Both the position numbers and the translations under genes were made by a program. Below are positions 9,193-17,290 of a stretch of DNA of 37,553 bases, in pieces (position 1 is the stretch's first letter; each line of letters begins with the position of its first letter). The stretch spans positions 1-37,553 of IMG/VR virus record IMGVR_UViG_3300046028_003957. One strand, written 5' to 3'. The notes under the pieces were generated by a model. It did not search any database, was not told the DNA's origin, and worked only from the letters and a program-made list of their open reading frames with translations. Source of the DNA: a virus.

Positions 9193-10935
9193 TTAACAAT
9201 TAATTCTTATTATTTTCTTTAAACCATCTTGTTTATTTGTGTATTGTTGTTCATTTCTTAAATAAAAATTAATATCATTTTTAACATAATGAATATTATT
9301 CATAAATGGATAATTTGTACCATATCCTTCAGGGTCAATAAATCCATGGTCATAAAGGTCTCTCCATTTCCATAAACCCTCATTTTCAAAATATTTAGCA
9401 TTTTGTGGTAAACCATATATTTCATTCGTTACTGATGTTTCAATATATGGTGATAGTTCTCTAAGTTTTACTTTATAATGTGGTTGATAATATAACCCCA
9501 CTTTATTATTAATCGAAACACCTGAATACGTTGATGAATCATCTTGATTATGGTCAAAAACATTTAAAGGTGATGTTAATTTATGAAACGCTTCACTAAT
9601 AACTCTTTCTTTTAATTCAGATTTGTTGTATTCAATAAACGCACCAATTAATGTGGTACCTGTTGTTATTGTTGAACCAGACGTGAAAGTTATTCCAGAT
9701 TTAACAAATGTTCCGTATGGAACAGTTGTCTCCATTGAAGTACTACCACTAAAATGATTATCAACCCACGTATCATGAAAATTAAATTTATATCCAACTT
9801 TATATGGGTAATCAAAATATCCATTTTTATTTTTAAAAATAATAGATACATAAACATCAGTAGGTAAATAACCTAAATTATTTGTTAAATTTGTTAATGA
9901 AAAAGGCGTTTTAAAATCATAAATTAAAGATTCCATTCTATTTCTAAAAACGACTTTATTATTCTCACCAGCACTATTTTTAAAAATCAATTTTTTTTCA
10001 TCTTCCCAAATAGAAGATTCAAATCCTATATTATCAAGAACAAAACCATCACCCATTGTTAACACTTTATGTTTGTGTACATAATATTCTGATATAGTTT
10101 CATTTAATTTATTTTTATTAACACATCGTTTACCTAAAATAACTGTAGATAATGTTTGACCAGTAGGTATTTCAGATTTATTAATTTCTAAAGTATAATT
10201 TTCAGAATTAAATAAACCGTCACCAACCGAAATAACCGAAAAGGTTCTACCTGATAACGGTACCGAATTATTTAAAGTACCTCCCGATATCACAATGTAT
10301 TCACCTTCATTAATTCCATGATAAACAGGACTTGTAAAAATATATGTTTTCTTTGTTTCAGTTACTCTAAATGGTATCCCGTCTTGTGCCGTAAAACTAT
10401 AAACAGTATTACCCGTTAAAGTGTATTTCATAGGATATGTTGTATCACCATAGTAAACATATGATAAACAAATATTCCAATTATGATATGGTGCAGTTGA
10501 TTGTGTTATTTCAACATGTTCATTTCCTCCATATACTATTATATTTTGAGTAAAAGCTGAAAGAACAGAAGTTGTTACAGGACTGTTAATTTCTCTTTTT
10601 ACATCATTTCTTAAGAATGCAAATTCATTATATGGTATATAACCGTCAAAATTAATTGCATCGTCATTTATTAAATAAAGATTTTTTTTCAATGGTTGAT
10701 ATCCCGTAGACCCACTATATAAATTACGGAAAACCATTTTTAATTTTCCGTGAACCTTATAATATGTACTTTCATTTCGTTCTTTAGTAAAAAGAACTGA
10801 CGTATCTAAAATTGTAGTTCTTTCACCTTCTCTAAGTAAATTTTTAGTTTCATCTAAACTTATTTTTAAATTTAAATCTTCATCTGTTGACCCAAAGAAT
10901 TTTTTAGATGGTAATATTATTTGTTTCTTTTCCAT
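9193..10935 (-). CDS. Phage baseplate/tail structural protein, unknown (580 aa)
   Basis: No confident family assignment. The N-terminal 130 residues contain an ordered block (LREGERTTILDTSVLF, YYKVHGKLK, SGSTGYQPLKKNLYL, GYIPYNEFAFLRND) that looks like a folded structural module. The middle is beta-rich with many Gly/Thr/Ser turns. The C-terminal segment has KYFENEGLWKWRDLYDHGF and an Asn/Gln-rich end. The start shares bases with the upstream stop (TAATG at 10937-10933). Lying downstream of gp25, gp6 and the 1280-aa protein, it is most likely part of the baseplate. No signal peptide or catalytic motif is visible. Confidence 0.8.
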   Translation of the reverse strand: MEKKQIILPSKKFFGSTDEDLNLKISLDETKNLLREGERTTILDTSVLFTKERNESTYYKVHGKLKMVFRNLYSGSTGYQPLKKNLYLINDDAINFDGYIPYNEFAFLRNDVKREINSPVTTSVLSAFTQNIIVYGGNEHVEITQSTAPYHNWNICLSYVYYGDTTYPMKYTLTGNTVYSFTAQDGIPFRVTETKKTYIFTSPVYHGINEGEYIVISGGTLNNSVPLSGRTFSVISVGDGLFNSENYTLEINKSEIPTGQTLSTVILGKRCVNKNKLNETISEYYVHKHKVLTMGDGFVLDNIGFESSIWEDEKKLIFKNSAGENNKVVFRNRMESLIYDFKTPFSLTNLTNNLGYLPTDVYVSIIFKNKNGYFDYPYKVGYKFNFHDTWVDNHFSGSTSMETTVPYGTFVKSGITFTSGSTITTGTTLIGAFIEYNKSELKERVISEAFHKLTSPLNVFDHNQDDSSTYSGVSINNKVGLYYQPHYKVKLRELSPYIETSVTNEIYGLPQNAKYFENEGLWKWRDLYDHGFIDPEGYGTNYPFMNNIHYVKNDINFYLRNEQQYTNKQDGLKKIIRINC

Positions 10936-13900
10936 TATTCAGTTGATGGGAATGCACCTAAAGGTCCAAATCTTTTTATAAATTTATCAACACCTGTATT
11001 TCCTGGTCTTAAACCAAAATAAAATAAAAAAGGTGTTGATAAAATTTGTTTATTTCCATTATAATAATTTTCAGTCTTTTTTATTAAAAAATAAATACTG
11101 TTATTCCAATTTGTTGTTTCCCATGTTCCCGCACTACCATATCTTGTATATAATATACCTGATGTTGGATTAGATTCTGTACCACCTGTTACCCATAAAT
11201 AGGTAAATCCAGGATATTGTGTGTTATATGATGTATGATTATCCGTAAAAGTATCTTCAATAACATCAAATTCTAAAAAATTTTCTATTTCATCAGCAGG
11301 TATTGTTGATCCTGTTATTGTTAAACCACTAAATGTATATGTGATAGGTGGTAATAAATATTTATCTGATGGGTTATCCGTAACTCCAGTTAAATTATAA
11401 CCATATGTCATTCCTTGTAATGGTTGGACTTGTATACTACTATAATCCCATGATTGATTATCTTTTGTACCATCATTATATGGACCAAACCCTGTCCCCT
11501 TTTTATCCCATAAATAAAAAGGTATTTGTTGTGAAGATTCTGTTAATCTACCCACATCATTTAAACAATATCTTACTTTAGTTCCATCATCATCAAATTG
11601 CATGGTAATTGGTAATGGACCCCAAATATTTGTACCCCCAGTAAATACATTTGAATATGTTTCAGGGTCTAAATTTTGATAAGAATACCCTAAGTATTTT
11701 TGATTTTGTAAGTTAAATTGTTCAATACCAACTTCATTATTTATTGATATGAGTTGAAGAATATCCCCATCTAATACTTGATTAGTAAAACCATAAAATA
11801 AAAAACCAGTGTTATCAAATAAATCATTTATACTAAAACCATCTTTAATTTCAACATCCATTCTATAATTAATAGCTAATCCAAGAAGTTCACCAAAATC
11901 TTGAAACGATGTTGGTCCAATTGATCTAACAACAGAGCAACTAGGATCTAACGTTTCATCGGTACAAACTTCTTTAATAAACTCATCTCTTGGTCCTAAA
12001 TCAACCATTGTAGTTGGGTTACCTAATCTTTTTATATTAGAAAATGTAGTATTACCAACTAAAGTACCTGATGAATTAGCTATAGTTGAACGATAATAAA
12101 ATCTTTTAACAGATTCACCCGTTGTTGTCTCACTTACTTTATAGTATAGTAAATCTTTACAATAATTTGTTCTGTTAACATTTAATTCTAATAATGATTC
12201 GTTTTTCCATCTAACTTTTGATTTGAATTGGAAAAAATATAAAGAACCACTTAACCAATTGTCAATAAAACCATAATTAACTATTCCACCACAAAACAAA
12301 AGACCAACTCTTTTCCTTCTTCTATATTCTTTTAATATTTCGAAAATCCTTATTGAATTTTGTGTTCCAGGTATAAAATTGAAAACACCATTACTAAATT
12401 CCGTATACGCTTTACCATCAGTATCTGCGGGTGTGTTTGGTGAATATGTTTCACCATCATATGATGTTGGTAATCCGTAATCATCGTTGTTTGACAATCT
12501 TGTTGCAACAATGTTAGCACCTAATGGTAATGTTCCTTCAGTATATGGTGTTCTTCCTTCACCAACATAATACGTTTCAACAATACTTTCATTATATGGC
12601 ACATCATATAATGAACAACCTTCTTCTATTTGTATTGTAGTGTCTTGTTCACTTTCAAATTTATTTTTATCTCTAATATCACAATTATATGTTGTGGTAT
12701 TATTAAATATACCTTGTGGGTCATTAAATGTTAAAGTATATCCAGTACAAATATTTGAAATATCTAAATATTTTGTTATTTGAAATCCAGTATCACTAGA
12801 TGAATTTACTGTAGATAATCCAACATTTATTATTGTAGAACCCATAGTGTACGTTAACACATAGTTATTTTGATTATTAACAAAATTTTGAGCTTTATTA
12901 CACTGAGAAGTACCTGTAATTAATGTTGTACCACTACATATTGGTGAAGCATACTGAATTGTTTCATCATATTGGTCATTATTTACATTTAAAACCCTAC
13001 CAGTTTCATTACTTGTTCCACTAATTGTTATTGTTCCAACTTTACAATATTTAATATCATCATCTATTTCTCTAGTACCATATTCATTTTCACCATTACA
13101 TTCTTCACATTCAGGATAGTTTATTAAATATAATTTTCTTTGTGTACTATTTTGAAAACGGTATGCGAATTTTCTTATAACTTTTGATAATGATTTTATT
13201 GGAAAAAAATCAACAGCGTCTGATAATCCATGTAAAATATATGATACTGTATTAGTTAAAGAAAATGTAAGTAAATTTATCAAATGTTCAAATAATAATA
13301 AAACATCAGAAATTAGTAACTGAAAAGAATAATTTTTAAATCCAAAATTTACTGGTGGTGTTAATGTGTTACTAGAACAATCATTTTCTTCTGTTGGAAC
13401 TAAATCTTTTAAACCAATAAATTTATTTTTAAATGATGATGATTTAAAATATGAACCTTGAAATGAAGAAACAGTATAAACTTTATTATAGTTTAATCTA
13501 AAAAAATAATCCTGTGGGTAATAAAAACCACCATCATTATTTAAAATATAGTTTTCAACTGCGTGTTGTGGATAATCATCGTAATTAGTTGAAAATGAAT
13601 ATGATTTATCTTTAAATGTATCATATTCTCTAATGTTTGGTACTAAATAACTAGCATTACCTCTAACTCTTTCAAGTCCTTCATTCGATAAACTAAATCT
13701 AAATCTATAACAAGCAGATGTTGCAATACCTTTGTTTGAATCATTTGTATATTCTTGTTCACCAAATTCATTAGTATAAAGATAATCCATGTTCATCGGA
13801 ACTGAAAAAATAAATGAACCATCTTCATCAATTTCCCCGTTTAAATCGAAATTTTCAAGTATAGGTCTATACCCATTATCTTTCCTGTTTGTAAATCTAA

Positions 13901-14777
13901 TAGATTCAACTATACCTGTTTTTGTTGTTAAATCACATTTAGTTCCCATCTTCCCTCTTGGAGAACAATTTTTATTAACTGAATTTTTTCCTATATCTGT
14001 AAATGTACCACCAATAAGATATGCTTTTGGTTCAATTCTTATTCCCTTATTTGATAAATCAAAATCAGTTCTTGTTATACCAATTTCACATAATTCTTCA
14101 TTACCCCAAAATGGATATACATCTATTGTTTGGTCGAATGTAACAATTTGTGGTAGTGAGTCAATATCTTCAGATGTTTTAAACGTATATTCATTTTTAA
14201 AAGAATCAACACCAATACCTTGACGAATAAAATCATCAGGTCTTAAAGAAAAACAACCAACATCAGAAAGGTCAGTATCAACATGAATTGTTTGTGTCCC
14301 AATAGGAACCCCCCAAATCATAAAATCACCAGAGTTATTAGTTTTTACTGTATATTTATAATACTTTTCATAAACTTCTAATATTTCTTCTCTATTTAAA
14401 ACATCTTTTTGATCAGGAAAAGTTCCAGTTGGTGAATGTCCACCATGTTGTTTTCTTGATGGTAGTAAATTGTACCTATATCCATTTTCGTTTTTATCTG
14501 AAATGTCTGTATATGGATATAATTGAGATATAACGGGGTCTTCTTTATCTTCCTCTGTAATGGGTATAAAAATAGAAACTCTAGCGTTAGGTACACCTAA
14601 ACCATTGTTAACTGAAATTCTACCTACAACAACTCCATAGTCGGAGCACATAGATGTATATATATCTGATTGCGTAAATTTAAGTGATAGAATTTCCAAC
14701 AAATCAAAATCGTTTTTAAGTTCAACAATAATTTTTTGGTCAAATCCGATCCTTGTTGAAATTCTGTGTTTCTGCAT
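10935..14777 (-). CDS. Large baseplate structural protein with CarboxypepD_reg-like N-terminus (1280 aa)
   Basis: Residues about 45-170 look like a carboxypeptidase-regulatory (Ig-like) fold interrupted by an insertion: GVPNARVSIFIP first, then KTNNSGDFMIWGVPIG. A second similar strand pair occurs near 312-330 (NGEIDEDGSFIFSVPMN). Residues about 483-525 form an unusually hydrophobic, helix-prone stretch (LLISDVLLLFEHLINLLTF) for a baseplate protein, followed by a Cys cluster (C557, C560, C578) that might bind metal. The rest is beta-rich, with Gly/Thr turns and several Cys. It follows gp6 after a 56-nt A/T spacer and precedes the 580-aa gene with a TAATG overlap. I infer a baseplate protein, possibly peripheral or membrane-contacting; no named orthologue is claimed. 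Confidence 0.8.
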   Translation of the reverse strand: MQKHRISTRIGFDQKIIVELKNDFDLLEILSLKFTQSDIYTSMCSDYGVVVGRISVNNGLGVPNARVSIFIPITEEDKEDPVISQLYPYTDISDKNENGYRYNLLPSRKQHGGHSPTGTFPDQKDVLNREEILEVYEKYYKYTVKTNNSGDFMIWGVPIGTQTIHVDTDLSDVGCFSLRPDDFIRQGIGVDSFKNEYTFKTSEDIDSLPQIVTFDQTIDVYPFWGNEELCEIGITRTDFDLSNKGIRIEPKAYLIGGTFTDIGKNSVNKNCSPRGKMGTKCDLTTKTGIVESIRFTNRKDNGYRPILENFDLNGEIDEDGSFIFSVPMNMDYLYTNEFGEQEYTNDSNKGIATSACYRFRFSLSNEGLERVRGNASYLVPNIREYDTFKDKSYSFSTNYDDYPQHAVENYILNNDGGFYYPQDYFFRLNYNKVYTVSSFQGSYFKSSSFKNKFIGLKDLVPTEENDCSSNTLTPPVNFGFKNYSFQLLISDVLLLFEHLINLLTFSLTNTVSYILHGLSDAVDFFPIKSLSKVIRKFAYRFQNSTQRKLYLINYPECEECNGENEYGTREIDDDIKYCKVGTITISGTSNETGRVLNVNNDQYDETIQYASPICSGTTLITGTSQCNKAQNFVNNQNNYVLTYTMGSTIINVGLSTVNSSSDTGFQITKYLDISNICTGYTLTFNDPQGIFNNTTTYNCDIRDKNKFESEQDTTIQIEEGCSLYDVPYNESIVETYYVGEGRTPYTEGTLPLGANIVATRLSNNDDYGLPTSYDGETYSPNTPADTDGKAYTEFSNGVFNFIPGTQNSIRIFEILKEYRRRKRVGLLFCGGIVNYGFIDNWLSGSLYFFQFKSKVRWKNESLLELNVNRTNYCKDLLYYKVSETTTGESVKRFYYRSTIANSSGTLVGNTTFSNIKRLGNPTTMVDLGPRDEFIKEVCTDETLDPSCSVVRSIGPTSFQDFGELLGLAINYRMDVEIKDGFSINDLFDNTGFLFYGFTNQVLDGDILQLISINNEVGIEQFNLQNQKYLGYSYQNLDPETYSNVFTGGTNIWGPLPITMQFDDDGTKVRYCLNDVGRLTESSQQIPFYLWDKKGTGFGPYNDGTKDNQSWDYSSIQVQPLQGMTYGYNLTGVTDNPSDKYLLPPITYTFSGLTITGSTIPADEIENFLEFDVIEDTFTDNHTSYNTQYPGFTYLWVTGGTESNPTSGILYTRYGSAGTWETTNWNNSIYFLIKKTENYYNGNKQILSTPFLFYFGLRPGNTGVDKFIKRFGPLGAFPSTE

Positions 14778-14833
14778 TTATATTTATTTTTATAAAATAT
14801 ATCTATAATTTTTATATTATTAAATATATTTAA

Positions 14834-16666
14834 TTAAAATGTTGTTGATCCCAATACCTTTGTTCTAATTCTTATATTTTGATTTGGAAATCTAATCTGA
14901 TAAATTTGATTGGATTTCATGAAAATTGTCATATCAGATTGTCTAATTTCTTTTGTTGAATTATCAATATAAGATTGTGAAACTTCAGCACTTGAATATT
15001 CACCACCAATTAAATTATATACTCTTGTATTAACAACATTAATTACACCGTTAATTTGTCCTATCGTTCTATTTAAATCACCAATAAATAATGGATCACC
15101 CATTTTACGTTTTTCTATACTAAAATAATCAATTATTTCTTGTATTGTGTCTGTGATTATTTCTGTTGCACTATTATTTTTATCTATTGCCAAGTCAACT
15201 TCAATTTTAAAATCAATAACTTGTCCACTTTCAATATCAATAAAATCATTTATCATTCGATATTCAGATAAATAATTTAATATGTTATCTTTTAATGTAT
15301 TAGAAACAACATCGGATAAATTACCATTTTCATCATATGATAATAATTTAATTTTTATTTTATTATCTTCTTCCATTACATTAACTTTTGCCGGTGCTCC
15401 ATAAGTTGAGGGCATAGTTTCTATTAATGACTTATAATCGTTTAATGTTACCGCTCTATTTTGTGCTGAAAAATTGAAACCAATCATATTTCTAATCTCT
15501 TCTATTGCAGGGATATCAGCCCCACCAACTGCGGGTGTAATATTTGTAACAATTAATGATTGTGAAACTTGGGTATTAGTAGATATATTAGGACCATTAA
15601 TTACAAAATCAACATTATCTATACTTGTAATAACATTAACACCAAGATTAGTGTCTTTACCTCCACCAATTCTATATTTTATAAATAAAGTTGTTCCGAC
15701 TTTAGGTATCATACCTAATGACATATTATTTAAATAGGTACTTAGATTAACTTTCATCGAACCTGTCATATAATCGTCTAAGTTACTTACTGGGTCAACA
15801 TTACCACTACCAAAAGTTAAATAAAAATAATTTTCTGGTGTGTATTCTGTGATAAATTTATTTGTTACACTAATGTATTTACCTGCCCTAAAATTATCTC
15901 TATCTGAAACACTAGTTGGGTCAGTTATGAATACTTTATCTTGTACTAAAGATTTTACTTCATACCATTTATTTGTAACATCTAAAAATTCTGAATTTGT
16001 TGGATTACCCCCAAAAGATGTTCCATCTTTATGAATTACCGATGTAACACCTAAAATATTTTGTTCGGGTAAATAAATTTTTAAAAATGGTTTTTGGTCA
16101 ACTTCAGTAATTACTTTTCTGAAAATTCTTGTCACTCCATTTATAACTGGTTCTCTTTTTATTATAGTATAAGATATTAGTGTATTATTACCATCAAAAT
16201 TTGGTATCTTTAATCTATTGGGTTCTCCTTTACTATTGAATGGATTTGAAAAGTCTATGTCTTCTAATGTTTCAAAAGATTGCCCACCACCTGAAACTTG
16301 TGCACCTGACTTTATTACTCCCAAATAACTTTCATTCTCTTTATCACCTTTGACAGGTACATTTATTGAAAAATCACATAACGCTACCGATGGTCTATTT
16401 CCAGGGATTTTTAATCCATATGTTTTTGCAATATGGAACAATGATTGTCTTTGTTGAGCAAAATCCAATATAGTTTCTTGCCAAACTCTATCAATATGAA
16501 AATGTAAATTATCCGCAACCGCAGCATTTAAATCTAATAAAACAGAATAAATAGACGCATCATTAGTATTTTTAACTAAATCTGGATAATATTGTTTGGT
16601 TAAATTAACTAATTCTTGTCTTAACCCAGCGAAATCTCTAGTCGCATATGAAATTTTCTTTCCCAT
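14834..16666 (-). CDS. Baseplate wedge protein, gp6 / P2 gpJ-like (610 aa)
   Basis: The N-terminus (YATRDFAGLRQELVNL, then a DASIYSVLLDLNAAVADNL helix) and the C-terminal half (IEEIRNMIGFNFSAQNRAVT, NDYKSLIETMP) match the Baseplate_J / T4 gp6 family. In that family gp6 dimers form the ring of the contractile-tail baseplate wedge. The AQNRAVT...DYKSLI motif (about residues 395-415) is the classic J-family turn after the beta domain, followed by an alpha/beta region near 430-560. Length is close to T4 gp6. The gene lies one base downstream of the gp25 homologue, the conserved W-J order of P2-type and T4-type tails, which strongly supports the assignment. Confidence 0.9.
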   Translation of the reverse strand: MGKKISYATRDFAGLRQELVNLTKQYYPDLVKNTNDASIYSVLLDLNAAVADNLHFHIDRVWQETILDFAQQRQSLFHIAKTYGLKIPGNRPSVALCDFSINVPVKGDKENESYLGVIKSGAQVSGGGQSFETLEDIDFSNPFNSKGEPNRLKIPNFDGNNTLISYTIIKREPVINGVTRIFRKVITEVDQKPFLKIYLPEQNILGVTSVIHKDGTSFGGNPTNSEFLDVTNKWYEVKSLVQDKVFITDPTSVSDRDNFRAGKYISVTNKFITEYTPENYFYLTFGSGNVDPVSNLDDYMTGSMKVNLSTYLNNMSLGMIPKVGTTLFIKYRIGGGKDTNLGVNVITSIDNVDFVINGPNISTNTQVSQSLIVTNITPAVGGADIPAIEEIRNMIGFNFSAQNRAVTLNDYKSLIETMPSTYGAPAKVNVMEEDNKIKIKLLSYDENGNLSDVVSNTLKDNILNYLSEYRMINDFIDIESGQVIDFKIEVDLAIDKNNSATEIITDTIQEIIDYFSIEKRKMGDPLFIGDLNRTIGQINGVINVVNTRVYNLIGGEYSSAEVSQSYIDNSTKEIRQSDMTIFMKSNQIYQIRFPNQNIRIRTKVLGSTTF

Positions 16667-16667
16667 A

Positions 16668-17120
16668 TTATATATTGATAATTATAAAATCTGATGAACT
16701 AAATGGTTCGTTATTAATGTCATAATCAATTCTAACCTTAGCAGTGTAAGGTTTTGTAGAATTACTTGATACTCTGAATAATCTACTATCACTTTCTTCG
16801 CTAACGCTTGAAAGTTCCTCAGTATCTTGATCAGCTTGTACTATTCTTATTTCTGTTATATCTAAATTTGGAATAAATTTTTTAACTGTTGTTCTAATTT
16901 CATCCTCAATCATTTGAAATGTAACAGAATCGTTTGGTTCAAAAATATATTCATAGAGTCTTGTACCAAAATCAGGTAAATAATACCTTGTCCCTCTTCT
17001 AGTTAATATTAAATGTAACAAATTCGCTCTTATTTCTCTGTCAGGCGTTTCAGTCATATTAAAAAATGTACCTCTTCTACTTTCATTAAAAGGAAAATCT
17101 ATACCATACGTTTTTGCCAT
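16668..17120 (-). CDS. Baseplate wedge protein gp25 / GPW family (150 aa)
   Basis: Residues 40-53 hold the family core, TRRGTRYYLPDFGT, followed by an L-Y-E-Y-I-F-E-P helix and a helix ending KKFIPNLDI, as in GPW/gp25 baseplate proteins, which are small wedge proteins that nucleate the sheath. Length (150 aa) is typical. It is first in the wedge module, follows a terminator by about 40 nt and is followed one base later by the gp6/J homologue. The upstream spacer is nearly all A/T with two TATAAT-like hexamers, so a promoter here is likely. Despite the historical 'gp25-like lysozyme' label, a structural role is better supported. Confidence 0.92.
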   Translation of the reverse strand: MAKTYGIDFPFNESRRGTFFNMTETPDREIRANLLHLILTRRGTRYYLPDFGTRLYEYIFEPNDSVTFQMIEDEIRTTVKKFIPNLDITEIRIVQADQDTEELSSVSEESDSRLFRVSSNSTKPYTAKVRIDYDINNEPFSSSDFIIINI

Positions 17121-17160
17121 ATAAAATATTATATTATTTGTTTATAAATATTATAAAATA
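17121..17160 (-). promoter_or_regulatory. Probable promoter region for wedge module
   Basis: A 40-nt, almost purely A/T spacer between the terminator and gp25. The minus strand carries TATAAT at 17155-17150 and 17133-17128. A promoter is expected because the terminator should stop readthrough from nrdA, but in sequence this A/T-rich the hexamers may be chance and no -35 element is evident. Confidence 0.25.
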
Positions 17161-17186
17161 AAAAACCCAACTTTAAGTTGGGTTTT
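17161..17186 (-). terminator. Intrinsic terminator after nrdA
   Basis: Inverted repeat AAAACCCAACT / AGTTGGGTTTT around a TTA loop. On the minus strand the stem is followed by TTTTTTATTTT, as expected for a rho-independent terminator. It would end the replication/dNTP transcript, and any RNA made from 17187-17290, just before gp25. The plus-strand side also has a short T-run, so bidirectional action is possible. Confidence 0.85.
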
Positions 17187-17290
17187 AAAATAATTCGTGT
17201 TTTGATATTCGCCCCCTGTATTTTCAAAACATAGAAGCTTAAGGTACGCCTTAACGACAGTATAGTACTTTGAGGGAGCCTCCCATATAT
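17187..17290 (-). ncRNA. Candidate structured non-coding RNA between nrdA and gp25
   Basis: About 104 nt without a credible ORF and visibly richer in G/C than its surroundings. It contains four inverted repeats in series: TGTTTTGA/TCAAAACA (17198-17205 with 17224-17231), TTAAGG/CCTTAA around a four-base loop (17239-17254), AGTA/TACT (17259-17269), and the 11-base palindrome GGGAGCCTCCC (17274-17284). The last three are each separated by four bases. On the minus strand the loop of the first repeat carries GGGGG, which could pair with CUCCC of the palindrome as a pseudoknot. A terminator follows directly. It could be an independent small RNA, the processed 3' UTR of nrdA, or a protein-binding array; I do not recognise a known RNA family. 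Confidence 0.4.

Noticed and set aside
14778-14833. T4-type late promoter TATAAATA
   Set aside because: Near matches occur in several spacers (also 7189-7227 and 29970-30007), but the spacers are almost pure A/T, so matches are expected by chance.
17274-17284. GGGAGG as a Shine-Dalgarno
   Set aside because: On the minus strand no start codon follows at suitable distance; the first ATG downstream is followed after one codon by TGA. It is part of a palindrome in the non-coding gap.
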